A DNA stretch of 64,000 nt from Xenorhabdus innexi (GCF_002632485.1 NZ_NIBU01000017.1:1-64000), one strand, 5' to 3'; shown: positions 50,899-62,511, numbered from the stretch's first letter. Notes: generated from the sequence alone by a model not told the origin. Made by a program: numbers and translations.

Positions 50899-51938
50899 CG
50901 GCGGTTCTCCGTAACGAGTGGTTTATTACCTGACGGGGGAGCCGGAGATAGCTGTTTGGTTACTGGCTTATTTCCATTGCCTTCTCCGCCTGAACCCTCT
51001 GGCAAAGAATGAGGGTTTTCATCCGCCGGATTTGGTAACACCTGTGGCAACATCTGCATCATTCGCTCATTTGCGGCCCGGTATACTTCGGAAGGCGGCA
51101 ACGGTTCAGATGGGTTATTATCCGCCCCCCATAACAACAGAAGATAACGCAGGCGACGTAATTCAGCTAAAGGACGGGCGTGAATAACAGTATGAGCGCG
51201 CTGGTTGTCTATCCTGACAGAAGAAACTACAGCGACGGGATACCCCTCCGGGAATCGCCCTCCCAGACCCGATGTCACCAGTACATCACCGACACGGATA
51301 TCCGTGTCACTCGGTAAGGGTTCAAGGTGCAGATCATCGGTACAGCCTGTGCCACCGGCAATCACCCGAATATCATTGCGTAATACCTGAACCGGCAGGG
51401 CGTGAATCGGATCGCAAATCAGTAACACCCGGCTACTTAGCTGGCTGACTGAAACGACCTGCCCGACAACACCCCGATCACTGATAACCGGCTGCCCTTC
51501 ATAAACCCCATCTTTCGCGCCTTTATCAATAACAATTTGATCGCGATAAGGGTCCAGACCACGGGCGATCACCTGCGTCACCATCATGTGTTCATCACGG
51601 CGCAAGGGTGAACCCAGTAATTCTCGTAAACGGGCATTTTCATGTTTCAATTGGCCCAGAAGTAACAATTTACTGTCCTTCAACTGCAATTCATTACGCA
51701 GGGAATAATTTTCCAATTCGAGATGTTTACGGGCAGTCAAAGAATCAGAAATACCATCTAAAAACTGGCGGGGACCGTTGGCAAGAAAATAAAAAGGACT
51801 CACTGCCGTATCCATATGACTACGGATTTTATTAAAAAAATCAAACCTGCTGTCTACCAAAACCAGAATAATGGCAATAACAACAGCAAAAAAGAGTCGT
51901 AATTGTAGGGAAGGCCCTCTGCTGAAAATTGGCTTCAT
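50895..51938 (-). CDS. mreC: MreC, rod-shape-determining protein
   Basis: The product is 347 residues from the ATG at 51936-51938, which aligns with E. coli MKPIFSRGPSLQ; the open frame goes on upstream to 52016 without homology. A transmembrane helix (about residues 13-30) is followed by a periplasmic coiled coil (about 75-110, LELENYSLRNELQLKDS) and a beta-domain pair (DPYRDQIVIDKG, SGLGGRFPEGYPVAVV). The low-complexity proline/glycine tail differs from E. coli. It binds PBP2 and MreB in the elongasome. Confidence 0.95.
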   Translation of the reverse strand: MKPIFSRGPSLQLRLFFAVVIAIILVLVDSRFDFFNKIRSHMDTAVSPFYFLANGPRQFLDGISDSLTARKHLELENYSLRNELQLKDSKLLLLGQLKHENARLRELLGSPLRRDEHMMVTQVIARGLDPYRDQIVIDKGAKDGVYEGQPVISDRGVVGQVVSVSQLSSRVLLICDPIHALPVQVLRNDIRVIAGGTGCTDDLHLEPLPSDTDIRVGDVLVTSGLGGRFPEGYPVAVVSSVRIDNQRAHTVIHARPLAELRRLRYLLLLWGADNNPSEPLPPSEVYRAANERMMQMLPQVLPNPADENPHSLPEGSGGEGNGNKPVTKQLSPAPPSGNKPLVTENRR

Positions 51939-52058
51939 AAGTTGCGCATTATTGAGCGGTTTCGCGTCATAAACAATGAAAGAGTCATAAACGATACACT
52001 TCCGGATAAACAGCAAGGAGGCACCGATAAAAACGCCCCCCAGCTCGCAGAGTTACTT

Positions 52059-53858
<1,800 letters not shown>

Positions 53859-54833
53859 ATGAAAGCGTTATTGCTTGAACAGCACGATACATTATCAGCT
53901 TCTATTCAGGATATTGAGACCGCTCAACTTCCGCCCGGTGATGTCACCGTCGATATTCACTGGTCAGCCCTCAACTATAAAGACGCACTTGCTATCACCG
54001 GCAAAGGGAAAATCATCCGTCAATTTCCGATGATACCGGGGATCGACTTTTCTGGTGTTGTTCACCACTCGGAAGATCCGCGCTTTCACGTTGGTCAACA
54101 GGTTTTATTAACCGGCTGGGGCGTAGGTGAAAATCATTGGGGCGGGCTGGCAGAGCAGGCCAGAGTCTCCGGTGAATGGCTGACACCATTGCCAGAAGGG
54201 TTAAGTACCAGACAGGCCATGATTATCGGTACAGCCGGTTTTACCGCCATGCTATGTGTTATGGCGCTGGAACAAGGAGGGGTAACACCTGAAAGCGGTG
54301 AAATTGCAGTCACAGGTGCCAGTGGTGGAGTAGGCAGTACAGCGATTACTCTTCTCTCTCTTCTGGGTTACTCTGTTGTCGCCATCAGCAGTAAACCTGA
54401 AAGTCAGGAATATTTACTTTCTCTGGGGGCAAAAGAAATTCTGCCGGTTTCAGACTTCAATCAACCCACACGTCCGCTGGAAAAACAGCGCTGGGCTGGT
54501 GTTATTGATACAGTGGGCGGGACAATTCTGGCTAAATTGCTGGCTCAGGTATCGTACAACGGCGTAGTAGCCGCTTGCGGTATGGCAAGCGATATCAACC
54601 TGCCTACCACTGTTATGCCATTTATTCTGCGTAATGTCCGCTTGCAGGGTGTTGAATCCTCAATCGTGCCGATGACCAAAAGACCAGAGATCTGGGAACG
54701 CTTACAGAAATTGCTGCCGGGATCGTTTTATCAACAGACTGCAAACGAAATCTCATTAGATCAGGCGCTCGAATACGCTAATAAACTGGTCAACAATCAG
54801 GCAACAGGCAGAGCAGTGGTAAAGATTCACTGA
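53859..54833 (+). CDS. acuI: AcuI (YhdH), acrylyl-CoA reductase family quinone-oxidoreductase-like enzyme
   Basis: The product is 324 residues, the E. coli YhdH length, from the ATG at 53859 with GGGAG upstream; an ATG 36 bp earlier is in frame but unsupported. It is a zinc-free MDR-family protein. VDIHWSALNYKDALAITGKG, PGIDFSGVV and the NADPH motif VTGASGGVGSTAITLL are typical. AcuI reduces acryloyl-CoA to propionyl-CoA, removing toxic acrylate intermediates. It is separated from aroQ by 222 bp. Confidence 0.93.
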   Translation: MKALLLEQHDTLSASIQDIETAQLPPGDVTVDIHWSALNYKDALAITGKGKIIRQFPMIPGIDFSGVVHHSEDPRFHVGQQVLLTGWGVGENHWGGLAEQARVSGEWLTPLPEGLSTRQAMIIGTAGFTAMLCVMALEQGGVTPESGEIAVTGASGGVGSTAITLLSLLGYSVVAISSKPESQEYLLSLGAKEILPVSDFNQPTRPLEKQRWAGVIDTVGGTILAKLLAQVSYNGVVAACGMASDINLPTTVMPFILRNVRLQGVESSIVPMTKRPEIWERLQKLLPGSFYQQTANEISLDQALEYANKLVNNQATGRAVVKIH

Positions 54834-55055
54834 AACTATACCGATAACCTGAAACTATGCCGATAAAACTAAGTCTAATAAAATCAAGCCTGAAAGCTGA
54901 TAAGACCAGTATTTTGCTGCTAAATGCCACGATATGTTTATAATGTCGGGCTTTATCGTCAAATTTACAAATATTGATAATAGAAAAAGATGACAAACTG
55001 CTGTCATCGAGTTATCGTGAACGATTGTTGACAGATTGCCGGAGATACCCGCACA

Positions 55056-55508
55056 ATGGCAGACAAGTTTCGCATTTTACTCTTGAATGGCCCCAACCTG
55101 AATCTGTTGGGAACACGAGAGCCGGAGACCTACGGCAAGTTAACGCTTGATGACATCGTCAGCAAACTGTCAAAAGAAGCTCGCCAATCGGATATTCAAT
55201 TATTCCATCTGCAATCCAATGCAGAGTCTGAACTGATTGAGAGAATTCATACTGCGCGGGGGAATACAGATTTTATTCTGATTAATCCTGCGGCATTCAC
55301 GCACACCAGCGTAGCGCTACGTGATGCACTTCTGGCGGTAGATATCCCCTTTATTGAGATCCACCTCTCTAATGTGCATGCTCGTGAGCCGTTCCGCCAT
55401 CATTCATATCTTTCTGATATTGCCGTTGGCGTGATCTGCGGTTTGGGTGCTGATGGTTATAGTTTCGCATTACAGGCAGCGGTCAACCGCTTGTCAAAAT
55501 CCAACTAA
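55056..55508 (+). CDS. aroQ: AroQ, type II 3-dehydroquinate dehydratase
   Basis: The product is 150 residues. Type II enzymes are dodecamers of flavodoxin fold, unrelated to Aro[21 protein letters not shown] holds the catalytic Tyr (Tyr26), [18 protein letters not shown] the Asn/His region, and [17 protein letters not shown] the catalytic His and substrate-binding motif. It dehydrates 3-dehydroquinate in the shikimate pathway. E. coli K-12 lacks it, but many enterobacteria carry it just before accB, as here (30 bp gap). Confidence 0.95.
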   Translation: MADKFRILLLNGPNLNLLGTREPETYGKLTLDDIVSKLSKEARQSDIQLFHLQSNAESELIERIHTARGNTDFILINPAAFTHTSVALRDALLAVDIPFIEIHLSNVHAREPFRHHSYLSDIAVGVICGLGADGYSFALQAAVNRLSKSN

Positions 55509-55538
55509 TTTACATAAATAGAGTACGGAATCACACTC

Positions 55539-55991
55539 ATGGATATTCGTAAGATAAAAAAACTGATCGAGCTGGTTGAAGAATCTGGCATTTCTGAACT
55601 GGAAATTTCCGAAGGTGAAGAATCCGTTCGCATCAGCCGTACTATGGCTCCTCAGGGCATGCCGATCACTCAGCAGTACATCTCTGCTCCTGTTCAACAG
55701 CCTGCACAAGTTGCGGCACCGGCTGCGCCAGCAGCACCAGCTACAGCAGAAATCAGCGGTCATACCGTTCGTTCCCCAATGGTTGGTACGTTCTACCGCT
55801 CTCCAAGCCCGGATGCGAAACCTTTCATCGAAGTCGGTCAGCACGTTAATCAGGGCGATACCCTGTGCATCGTTGAAGCCATGAAAATGATGAACCAGAT
55901 CGAAGCCGACAAAACGGGTGTCGTGAAGGCAATTCTGGCACAAGACGGTCAACCTGTTGAATTTGACGAGCCACTGGTCATCATCGAATAA
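55539..55991 (+). CDS. accB: AccB, biotin carboxyl carrier protein of acetyl-CoA carboxylase
   Basis: The product is 150 residues (E. coli 156). [20 protein letters not shown] is conserved and helps autoregulation in E. coli. A flexible Ala/Pro linker (about 52-70) joins the biotinyl domain (about 75-150), with biotinylated Lys116 in [14 protein letters not shown]. The biotinyl-domain thumb is present ([13 protein letters not shown]). It accepts CO2 from AccC. accC starts 22 bp downstream. Confidence 0.97.
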   Translation: MDIRKIKKLIELVEESGISELEISEGEESVRISRTMAPQGMPITQQYISAPVQQPAQVAAPAAPAAPATAEISGHTVRSPMVGTFYRSPSPDAKPFIEVGQHVNQGDTLCIVEAMKMMNQIEADKTGVVKAILAQDGQPVEFDEPLVIIE

Positions 55992-56013
55992 GCGCATCAC
56001 GCGGGAAAAACCC

Positions 56014-57363
56014 ATGCTTGAGAAAATAGTCATAGCTAACCGCGGTGAAATTGCACTGCGTATCCTGAGAGCCTGTAAAGAACTCGGGATCAAAACTGTT
56101 GCTGTGCACTCTGCCGCAGACCGTGATCTGAAACACGTCCTGCTGGCAGATGAAACGGTCTGTATCGGCCCGGCTGCATCAGCAAAAAGTTACCTGAATA
56201 TTCCGGCTATCATTTCTGCGGCTGAAATCACCTGTGCACAGGCAATCCATCCGGGTTATGGATTCCTGTCTGAAAACGCTGATTTTGCTGAACAGGTGGA
56301 GCGTTCCGGCTTCATCTTTATCGGCCCGAAAGCAGAAACTATCCGCCTGATGGGTGATAAAGTCTCGGCTATCAGCGCCATGAAAAAAGCCGGTGTCCCT
56401 TGTGTTCCCGGATCTGACGGCCCATTGGGCGATGATACTGAAAAGAACAAGGCCATTGCACAGCGCATCGGTTATCCGGTAATCATCAAAGCTTCCGGCG
56501 GCGGTGGCGGACGTGGTATGCGTGTTGTTCGCAGTGATAAAGAGCTGGAACAGTCTATTGCCATGACGCGAGCAGAAGCTAAAGCCGCTTTCAATAATGA
56601 CATGGTTTACATGGAAAAATTCCTTGAGAATCCGCGTCACGTTGAAATTCAGGTACTGGCTGATGGTCAGGGCAATGCTCTCTATCTTGCTGAACGTGAC
56701 TGCTCCATGCAGCGTCGTCACCAGAAAGTTGTGGAAGAAGCACCAGCACCGGGCATTTCTGCTGAACTGCGTCGCAGTATCGGTGAACGCTGTGCCAACG
56801 CCTGTGTCGAAATCGGCTATCGCGGAGCGGGTACGTTTGAGTTCCTGTATGAAAACGGCGAGTTCTATTTCATTGAGATGAACACCCGTATTCAGGTTGA
56901 GCATCCTGTTACCGAGATGATTACCGGCGTTGACCTGATCAAAGAGCAGCTACGTATTGCTTCCGGTCTGCCGCTGTCCATCACACAGGAAGATATTGTC
57001 ATCGAAGGCCACGCTATCGAATGCCGTATTAATGCCGAAGATGCCAAAACATTCCTGCCAAGTCCGGGTAAAATCACCCATTTCCACTCTCCGGGTGGGT
57101 TTGGCGTACGTTGGGAATCCCATATTTATGCCGGATATACCGTACCGCCTTATTATGACTCCATGATCGGCAAGCTGATCACTTATGGAGAAACCCGTGA
57201 AGTGGCGATTGCACGTATGAAAAATGCTCTGGCAGAGCTGATCATCGACGGCATTAAAACCAATATCGATCTGCAACTGTCCATCATGAATGATGAAAAC
57301 TTCCAGAAAGGCGGAACTAATATCCACTATCTGGAGAAGAAACTGGGTTTACATGATAAGTAA
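56014..57363 (+). CDS. accC: AccC, biotin carboxylase of acetyl-CoA carboxylase
   Basis: The product is 449 residues, as in E. coli, from [16 protein letters not shown]; the frame extends upstream into accB without homology. It is an ATP-grasp enzyme that carboxylates biotin on AccB with bicarbonate and ATP. The Gly-rich ATP loop is [14 protein letters not shown], followed by [35 protein letters not shown] and the catalytic Arg in NTRIQVEH. A strong terminator at 57393-57424 ends the operon. Confidence 0.98.
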   Translation: MLEKIVIANRGEIALRILRACKELGIKTVAVHSAADRDLKHVLLADETVCIGPAASAKSYLNIPAIISAAEITCAQAIHPGYGFLSENADFAEQVERSGFIFIGPKAETIRLMGDKVSAISAMKKAGVPCVPGSDGPLGDDTEKNKAIAQRIGYPVIIKASGGGGGRGMRVVRSDKELEQSIAMTRAEAKAAFNNDMVYMEKFLENPRHVEIQVLADGQGNALYLAERDCSMQRRHQKVVEEAPAPGISAELRRSIGERCANACVEIGYRGAGTFEFLYENGEFYFIEMNTRIQVEHPVTEMITGVDLIKEQLRIASGLPLSITQEDIVIEGHAIECRINAEDAKTFLPSPGKITHFHSPGGFGVRWESHIYAGYTVPPYYDSMIGKLITYGETREVAIARMKNALAELIIDGIKTNIDLQLSIMNDENFQKGGTNIHYLEKKLGLHDK

Positions 57364-57392
57364 GGCTCTTTTCTGATCTCACCATTCTGCAT

Positions 57393-57424
57393 AAAATCCC
57401 ATCTTTTCAGGATGGGATTTTTTA
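57393..57424 (+). terminator. Rho-independent terminator of accBC
   Basis: An 11-bp perfect stem (AAAATCCCATC / GATGGGATTTT) with a seven-base loop runs into TTTTTT. Confidence 0.92.
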
Positions 57425-57554
57425 TAACCTATTTTTGATGACATATGTAGCAGGCTGTTTTCTCATGACTACGGCACATTTTCTTCTGAATAAATCTGGC
57501 TGTTACCGTACAATTCCTTCCTTTATTTTTATATCAACTTTCCCCGGAGAATGA

Positions 57555-57797
57555 ATGGACAGACGATTTGTTCAATCTCATAAAGAAGCTCGCTGGGCCG
57601 TATTCCTGACGTTAGCTTATCTTGTGGGTTGGCTACTGAGTGCCTATTTACCCGGTAATGCAAGCGGGTTAACCGGTTTGCCACACTGGTTCGAACTGGC
57701 CTGTTTAATATTGCCGGTACTGTTTATTATCCTGTGCTGGATGATGGTGAAATTTATCTTCAAGGAAGTTCCTCTGGAGGATGAAGATGCAAAATGA
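57555..57797 (+). CDS. yhdT: YhdT, small inner-membrane protein
   Basis: The product is 80 residues (E. coli 80), DUF997 family. Two transmembrane helices are seen (about residues 15-32 and 48-68), with conserved SHKEARWAVFLTLAYLVGW and PHWFELACLILP. Function is unknown. It overlaps panF by 11 bp, so translation is probably coupled, and the pair is conserved across enterobacteria. Confidence 0.92.
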   Translation: MDRRFVQSHKEARWAVFLTLAYLVGWLLSAYLPGNASGLTGLPHWFELACLILPVLFIILCWMMVKFIFKEVPLEDEDAK

Positions 57798-59232
57798 AGT
57801 GATTCTGCCTCTGGTGGGCTATCTGGCGTTGGTTTTTCTGCTCTCATTCTATGCCTATCGCCGCCGCCGGACGGGTGAATTCCTGAATGAATATTTTCTT
57901 GGCAGCCGCTCAATGGGTGGTTTTGTACTGGCGATGACCATTACTGCGACATACATCAGTGCCAGCTCATTTATCGGTGGTCCCGGTGCGGCCTACAAAT
58001 ATGGTATTGGCTGGGTGCTTTTATCCCTGATCCAACTGCCTGCAATCTGGCTCTCTCTCGGCGTACTGGGGAAAAAATTTGCCATCCTCGCCCGTCGTTA
58101 TAATGCCGTGACACTCAACGATATGCTGTATGCGCGTTATCAGAGCCGTATTCTGGTCTGGTTTGCCAGCGTGAGTCTGTTGGTCGCCTTTGTCGGAGCC
58201 ATGACGGTGCAGTTCATTGGCGGTGCTCGCCTACTGGAAGCCGCTGCCGGTATTCCCTACGGTACAGGTCTGTTGATTTTCGGGCTTTCCATTGCGCTCT
58301 ACACGGCATTTGGCGGGTTCAGAGCCAGCGTACTGAATGATGCCCTACAGGGGCTGGTTATGTTGCTGGGAACAGTTTTACTGCTTGCTGGCACCATCTA
58401 TAAAGCAGGCGGGCTGTCAGAAGCTGTTTCGACACTGCGCGCTATCGACCCTGACCTTGTATCTCCTCACGGCGCTGATAATATCCTTACCGGTCCTTTT
58501 ATGGCTTCCTTCTGGGTGCTGGTCTGCTTTGGTGTCATCGGCCTGCCCCATACCGCAGTGCGTTGTATTTCTTACCGTGACAGTAAAGCAGTCCACCGTG
58601 GTATTATCATCGGCACAATCGTCATGGCTATCCTGATGTTTGGTATGCACCTTGCGGGCGCATTAGGCCGTGCGATCATCCCTGATCTGACCATTCCCGA
58701 TCAAGTGATCCCAACCCTGATGATCACCGTTCTGCCTCCTGTCGCTGCCGGGATCTTTCTGGCGGCACCAATGGCAGCTATTATGTCGACAATTAACGCC
58801 CAGTTGCTGCAATCTTCGGCAACTATCGTTAAAGATCTCTATCTGAATCTATTCCCGGAGCAGATCAAACAGGAGAAGAAGCTGGCTCGCATTTCCAGTT
58901 TTTCGACCCTGTTTCTGGGAATACTGCTGCTGCTGGCAGCATGGCAACCGCCTGAAATGCTGATTTGGCTGAATCTGCTGGCCTTTGGCGGATTGCAGGC
59001 TGTGTTCCTTTGGCCACTGGTATTAGGACTGTACTGGGAGAAAGCCAATGCACATGGCGCGCTGACTTCCATGCTGACAGGTGCAATAAGCTATACCTTA
59101 CTGGCTAGCTTTAACATTCATTTCCTTGGATTCCACCCGATTGTTCCATCACTGCTGCTGAGCTTACTGGCATTCGGCATAGGAAATATGTTTGGCAGCA
59201 AACAGATACAACAAACCGCCACATCACAGTAA
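57787..59232 (+). CDS. panF: PanF, sodium/pantothenate symporter
   Basis: The product is 481 residues from the ATG at 57787, six bases after GGAGG (57776-57780); the ATG at 57781 touches that signal. It is a sodium:solute symporter (SSS) with about 13 transmembrane helices. NEYFLGSRSMGGFVLAMTIT, ATYISASSFIGGPGAAYKYG and APMAAIMSTINAQLLQSSAT are family motifs. It imports pantothenate for coenzyme A, fitting next to accBC, which use acetyl-CoA. prmA follows 47 bp later. Confidence 0.96.
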   Translation: MQNEVILPLVGYLALVFLLSFYAYRRRRTGEFLNEYFLGSRSMGGFVLAMTITATYISASSFIGGPGAAYKYGIGWVLLSLIQLPAIWLSLGVLGKKFAILARRYNAVTLNDMLYARYQSRILVWFASVSLLVAFVGAMTVQFIGGARLLEAAAGIPYGTGLLIFGLSIALYTAFGGFRASVLNDALQGLVMLLGTVLLLAGTIYKAGGLSEAVSTLRAIDPDLVSPHGADNILTGPFMASFWVLVCFGVIGLPHTAVRCISYRDSKAVHRGIIIGTIVMAILMFGMHLAGALGRAIIPDLTIPDQVIPTLMITVLPPVAAGIFLAAPMAAIMSTINAQLLQSSATIVKDLYLNLFPEQIKQEKKLARISSFSTLFLGILLLLAAWQPPEMLIWLNLLAFGGLQAVFLWPLVLGLYWEKANAHGALTSMLTGAISYTLLASFNIHFLGFHPIVPSLLLSLLAFGIGNMFGSKQIQQTATSQ

Positions 59233-59279
59233 CGGCGGTATTATTTTTTCATACATATTGCGTTTAAAAGAGAATTCTT

Positions 59280-60161
59280 ATGCCTTGGATACAACTGAGA
59301 TTAAACACCACGGGACAACAAGCTGAAGCTCTGGGTGATGAACTCGTAGAAAGTGGTGCGGTGTCCGTCACCTTTCAGGACAGCCACGATACCCCGATTT
59401 TTGAGCCCCTGCCGGGAGAAACCCGTTTATGGGGAGATACCGATGTCATTGGGCTGTATGATGCTGAAACAGACATGAAAGCCGTTGTCAGCCAGTTAGA
59501 GCAGGTTCCCCAGCTTGGTAAAGGTTTTCTGCATAAAATTGAACAACTGGAAGATAAAGACTGGGAGCGCGAGTGGATGGACAACTTCCACCCGATGCGC
59601 TTTGGTAACCGCCTGTGGATCTGCCCAAGCTGGCGTGAAGTTCCAGAGCCAGATGCCGTTAACGTCATGCTGGACCCGGGATTAGCTTTCGGAACCGGAA
59701 CCCACCCGACCACTTCTCTTTGCCTGCAATGGCTGGATAGCCTTGACCTGCAAGGTAAAACGGTTATCGACTTCGGTTGTGGATCAGGCATTCTGGCTAT
59801 CGCAGCCCTGAAACTGGGTGCCAAACATGCTATCGGCATTGATATTGACCCTCAGGCCATTCAGGCCAGCCGGGATAATGCAGAACGCAATGGTGTTTCT
59901 GAGTTACTGACACTCTACCTGTCTAAAGATCAACCTGACAATTTAGAATGTGATGTCGCTATTGCCAACATTCTGGCTGGCCCACTACGTGAACTGGCTC
60001 CGATTATCGGCTCACTGCCAAAATCGGGTGGATTATTAGGCTTGTCCGGTGTATTAGCAAGTCAGGCTGAAGGTGTTGCCGAAGCCTATAGCAATGAATT
60101 CATTATCGATCCAATTGCAGAACAGGAAGAATGGTGTCGCATCACGGGGGTTAAAAAATAA
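59280..60161 (+). CDS. prmA: PrmA, ribosomal protein L11 methyltransferase
   Basis: The product is 293 residues, as in E. coli. The N-terminal substrate-recognition domain (about residues 1-65) precedes a Rossmann methyltransferase domain with the AdoMet motif [19 protein letters not shown] and [32 protein letters not shown] is the family signature. It trimethylates L11 at several amino groups; the modification is dispensable in E. coli. Confidence 0.97.
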   Translation: MPWIQLRLNTTGQQAEALGDELVESGAVSVTFQDSHDTPIFEPLPGETRLWGDTDVIGLYDAETDMKAVVSQLEQVPQLGKGFLHKIEQLEDKDWEREWMDNFHPMRFGNRLWICPSWREVPEPDAVNVMLDPGLAFGTGTHPTTSLCLQWLDSLDLQGKTVIDFGCGSGILAIAALKLGAKHAIGIDIDPQAIQASRDNAERNGVSELLTLYLSKDQPDNLECDVAIANILAGPLRELAPIIGSLPKSGGLLGLSGVLASQAEGVAEAYSNEFIIDPIAEQEEWCRITGVKK

Positions 60162-60399
60162 TCAACAAACTACTATTGAAAAGCAGGATTATCCACTAAA
60201 ATGATCCTCTGGGGGACAAATTGGTGGTAATACATCCTATTTGTCATGAGAAATATAGGTAACAACAAATTTCGTTGAAAACACGCAACTAACTGTTATT
60301 TAACGATAAAAGTAAAAGTTTAAAAAAATCAACTGGAAAAAATCCATTAAAATACCGTTTCGCTCAAAGTTTGGCCTTTCATATCTTGTGAAAAATGCG

Positions 60400-60416
60400 T
60401 AATATACGCGCCCTTA
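60400..60416 (+). promoter_or_regulatory. Probable dusB-fis promoter -10 region and discriminator
   Basis: TAATAT (60400-60405) is followed by a GC-rich ACGCGCCC, resembling the stringently controlled, growth-rate-dependent dusB-fis promoter of E. coli. The -35 is not clear. Fis, CRP and IHF sites would be expected upstream; I could not mark them reliably. Confidence 0.55.
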
Positions 60417-60444
60417 GTCACAGTTGGCCACTCTTTCTTCGCCT

Positions 60445-61428
60445 ATGCGTATCGGACAATACCAGTTGAAAAACTGTCTTATTGCAGCCCCTATGGCTGG
60501 CATAACGGATCGCCCGTTTCGATCTCTATGCTACACCATGGGTGCAGGTATGACAGTCTCAGAGATGCTTTCTTCCAACCCTCAGGTCTGGAAGACGGAT
60601 AAATCCCGGCTACGTATGGTTCATCGCGACGAACCCGGAGTGCGTTCTGTACAGATTGCCGGTAGTGATCCCGATGAGATGGCAGCAGCGGCGAAAATCA
60701 ACGTCGACAATGGTGCTCAGATCATCGATATCAATATGGGGTGCCCAGCCAAAAAGGTTAATCGTAAATTGGCAGGCTCAGCATTACTGCGTTATCCAGA
60801 ACTGGTTCAAAAAATCCTTTCTGCGGTAGTCAATGCGGTTGATGTACCTGTTACATTGAAGATCCGTACAGGATGGTCACCGGAAGAACGTAACTGTGTA
60901 GAAATTGCCCAATTGGCTGAACGTTGTGGTATTCAGGCACTTACCATTCATGGCCGGACTCGTTCTTGTCTGTTTAATGGTGAAGCTGAGTATGACAACA
61001 TTCGGACAGTTAAGCAGACTGTTGCCATTCCAATTATTGCTAATGGCGACATTACTGACCCGCTAAAAGCCAGAGCAGTGCTTGAATACACCGGGGCTGA
61101 TGCCCTGATGATAGGCCGCGCTGCTCAGGGAAGACCCTGGATCTTTCGGGAAATCCAGCATTATCTGGAAACAGGAAAATTGCTGCCACCGATGCCCCTT
61201 GGCGAAGTGCAGCATTTGATGAACGAGCATGTACGAGAACTGCACGACTTTTACGGTCAAGGCAAAGGAGTTCGTATTGCACGTAAGCATGTATCTTGGT
61301 ATCTCAGGGAACATGCTCCTGATGACCAGTTTCGGCGCTCATTCAACGCCATTGAGGATGCCAGCGAACAGCTGGAGGTGTTGGAAGCATACTTCGAAAA
61401 TTTTTGCGTAAATAAAGAAAAGAGCTGA
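60445..61428 (+). CDS. dusB: DusB, tRNA-dihydrouridine synthase B
   Basis: The product is 327 residues from the ATG at 60445 ([10 protein letters not shown], as E. coli); a TTG seven codons earlier is in frame. It is an FMN-dependent TIM barrel. [17 protein letters not shown], the catalytic Cys in [37 protein letters not shown] and [16 protein letters not shown] are conserved. It makes dihydrouridine at tRNA position 17. It forms the classic dusB-fis operon with 7 bp before fis. Confidence 0.96.
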   Translation: MRIGQYQLKNCLIAAPMAGITDRPFRSLCYTMGAGMTVSEMLSSNPQVWKTDKSRLRMVHRDEPGVRSVQIAGSDPDEMAAAAKINVDNGAQIIDINMGCPAKKVNRKLAGSALLRYPELVQKILSAVVNAVDVPVTLKIRTGWSPEERNCVEIAQLAERCGIQALTIHGRTRSCLFNGEAEYDNIRTVKQTVAIPIIANGDITDPLKARAVLEYTGADALMIGRAAQGRPWIFREIQHYLETGKLLPPMPLGEVQHLMNEHVRELHDFYGQGKGVRIARKHVSWYLREHAPDDQFRRSFNAIEDASEQLEVLEAYFENFCVNKEKS

Positions 61429-61435
61429 CAGAACT

Positions 61436-61732
61436 ATGTTCGAACAACGCGTAAATTCTGACGTACTAACCGTTGCTACTGTAAATTCACAAGATCAGGT
61501 AACTCAAAAACCTCTGCGTGACTCAGTTAAACAAGCCCTGAAAAACTATTTTGCTCAACTGAATGGTCAAGACGTCAATGACCTGTATGAGCTGGTACTG
61601 GCTGAAGTAGAGCAACCCCTGTTGGACATGGTGATGCAATACACCCGTGGTAACCAAACCCGCGCAGCGCTGATGATGGGAATCAACCGCGGTACTCTGC
61701 GTAAGAAACTGAAAAAATACGGCATGAACTGA
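61436..61732 (+). CDS. fis: Fis, factor for inversion stimulation / nucleoid protein
   Basis: The product is 98 residues and, from memory, differs from E. coli Fis by about one residue (VATVNSQ for VSTVNSQ). The N-terminal arm stimulates Hin/Gin inversion; the C-terminal helix-turn-helix is [20 protein letters not shown]. It activates rRNA promoters and shapes DNA in fast growth. A strong terminator follows. Confidence 0.98.
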   Translation: MFEQRVNSDVLTVATVNSQDQVTQKPLRDSVKQALKNYFAQLNGQDVNDLYELVLAEVEQPLLDMVMQYTRGNQTRAALMMGINRGTLRKKLKKYGMN

Positions 61733-61759
61733 TCCTAGTCCAGTAACATGTTGTTGAAG

Positions 61760-61793
61760 AAGCACTTTCTCGTTTGGGGAAGTGCTTTTTTTG
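61760..61793 (+). terminator. Rho-independent terminator of dusB-fis
   Basis: AAGCACTT / AAGTGCTT (61760-61767 and 61780-61787) form an 8-bp stem, followed by TTTTTTG. Confidence 0.9.
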
Positions 61794-62033
61794 TTTAGGA
61801 TTACCCCACCGATTACCCCACATAAAAATCCTCAACATAAAGACACGTTGCAAAGCATAAGTACCAGAAAGAAAAATAAAGATGTTTAAAATCGAGGTGT
61901 ATTCATAGCAATAGGGGGTTGTGAAGCATTTCGTAATAACATCATCGATAGTGCCACCCCACCAACGCCAATCACATACTGTAAACAATGAATGAGGTGA
62001 CTAATTCCCTGATGTTTTCCGATATTAGAATAA
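61794..62033. other. Non-coding spacer at the start of the accessory region
   Basis: About 240 bp without a credible gene. It holds a 10-bp direct repeat, ATTACCCCAC, at 61800-61809 and 61812-61821, which could mark an integration edge but is short. E. coli has other genes after fis, so conserved order ends here. Confidence 0.5.
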
Positions 62034-62300
62034 TTATTCTGATGATTTATCGCGAACTTTCCTTTCTAATAATTCTCCGGAATGAGAATCAAAATAACGG
62101 CTAGGCCAGATTTCAGAGGGATGTATCTCGAGGTAGTTAGCAATTATCCATTCGCCTTTCGGCCACGGTCTGCTGAGAGTATTTGCCAGTGTAGATGAAC
62201 TGAGTCCTGCTTCACGGGAGACAGCCGCTAAGGTTGTACCGCGCTTACGTAATGCAGCAATAATATCGGCTTGATGCCAGTCATTTCTAACGTTATTCAT
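62034..62300 (-). CDS. Ner/SfsB-like helix-turn-helix regulator
   Basis: The product is 88 residues from the ATG at 62298-62300 (MNNVRNDWHQADII); GGGG TAGCAGGA precedes it. It resembles E. coli SfsB/Nlp and phage Mu Ner: DWHQADIIAALRKRGTTLAA, then REAGLSSSTLANTLSRPWPKGE as the HTH, then IAN-YLEIHPSEIWPSRYFD. E. coli sfsB lies next to murA; here murA has no such neighbour, so this may be a relocated sfsB or, more likely given the setting, a phage-derived Ner repressor. It diverges from the structured RNA at 62.4 kb and may bind that promoter region. Confidence 0.85.
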   Translation of the reverse strand: MNNVRNDWHQADIIAALRKRGTTLAAVSREAGLSSSTLANTLSRPWPKGEWIIANYLEIHPSEIWPSRYFDSHSGELLERKVRDKSSE

Positions 62301-62335
62301 TCCTGCTACCCCTTCCATTAATTAAGCATTGATGG

Positions 62336-62346
62336 TGGCGATTCAG
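62336..62346 (+). promoter_or_regulatory. seqA-like target complementary to the structured RNA
   Basis: TGGCGATTCAG can pair with CTGAACCGCCA (62401-62411) inside the RNA below, with one mismatch in 11. In phage P4 the site called seqA, upstream of CI RNA, is bound in this way to terminate transcription. Confidence 0.5.
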
Positions 62347-62365
62347 ACAGGGTTTGCAATACCGG

Positions 62366-62465
62366 GAGCTATCGTCCGGCGAGGCCGAAGCCTCCCCCGC
62401 CTGAACCGCCATAGAAAAGGCGAACGCAGGCACACTGGTAGAAACATCCTACCAGTGGATAGCTC
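62366..62465 (+). ncRNA. Multibranched RNA resembling P4 CI / P1 C4 antisense immunity RNA
   Basis: An 8-bp closing stem (GAGCTATC 62366-62373 with GATAGCTC 62458-62465) encloses three arms. Arm 1 is GAGGC-CGAA-GCCTC (62381-62394). Arm 2 is GCCTG/CAGGC (62399-62403, 62427-62431) enclosing CGCC/GGCG (62407-62410, 62419-62422). Arm 3 is a perfect 9-bp stem, CACTGGTAG/CTACCAGTG (62433-62441, 62449-62457). Unpaired C-rich stretches can pair with sites upstream (62336-62346) and downstream (62503-62511). This is the layout of the P4 seqA-CI-seqC immunity locus and of the C4 antisense RNA family. I recall the family but could not score a covariance model. The strand and exact ends are inferred; RNase P processing is expected for the family. 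Confidence 0.65.
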
Positions 62466-62502
62466 TACAGGGTTGCAAATCCCTGACCACCGGATTGTGC
62501 CG

Positions 62503-62511
62503 ATGGCGGGG
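62503..62511 (+). promoter_or_regulatory. seqC-like target complementary to the structured RNA
   Basis: ATGGCGGGG can pair with CCGCCAT (62406-62412) or with CCCCGCC (62395-62401) of the RNA. Its place downstream of the RNA and upstream of the next gene matches seqC of P4. Confidence 0.45.

Noticed and set aside
54831-54866. Direct repeat TGAAACTAT-CCGATAA twice after acuI
   Set aside because: Only two imperfect copies of about 17 bp; it looks like a local slip duplication with no evident role.
61683-61988. 101-codon minus frame after fis
   Set aside because: It runs through the fis terminator and the end of fis on the opposite strand, with implausible composition.
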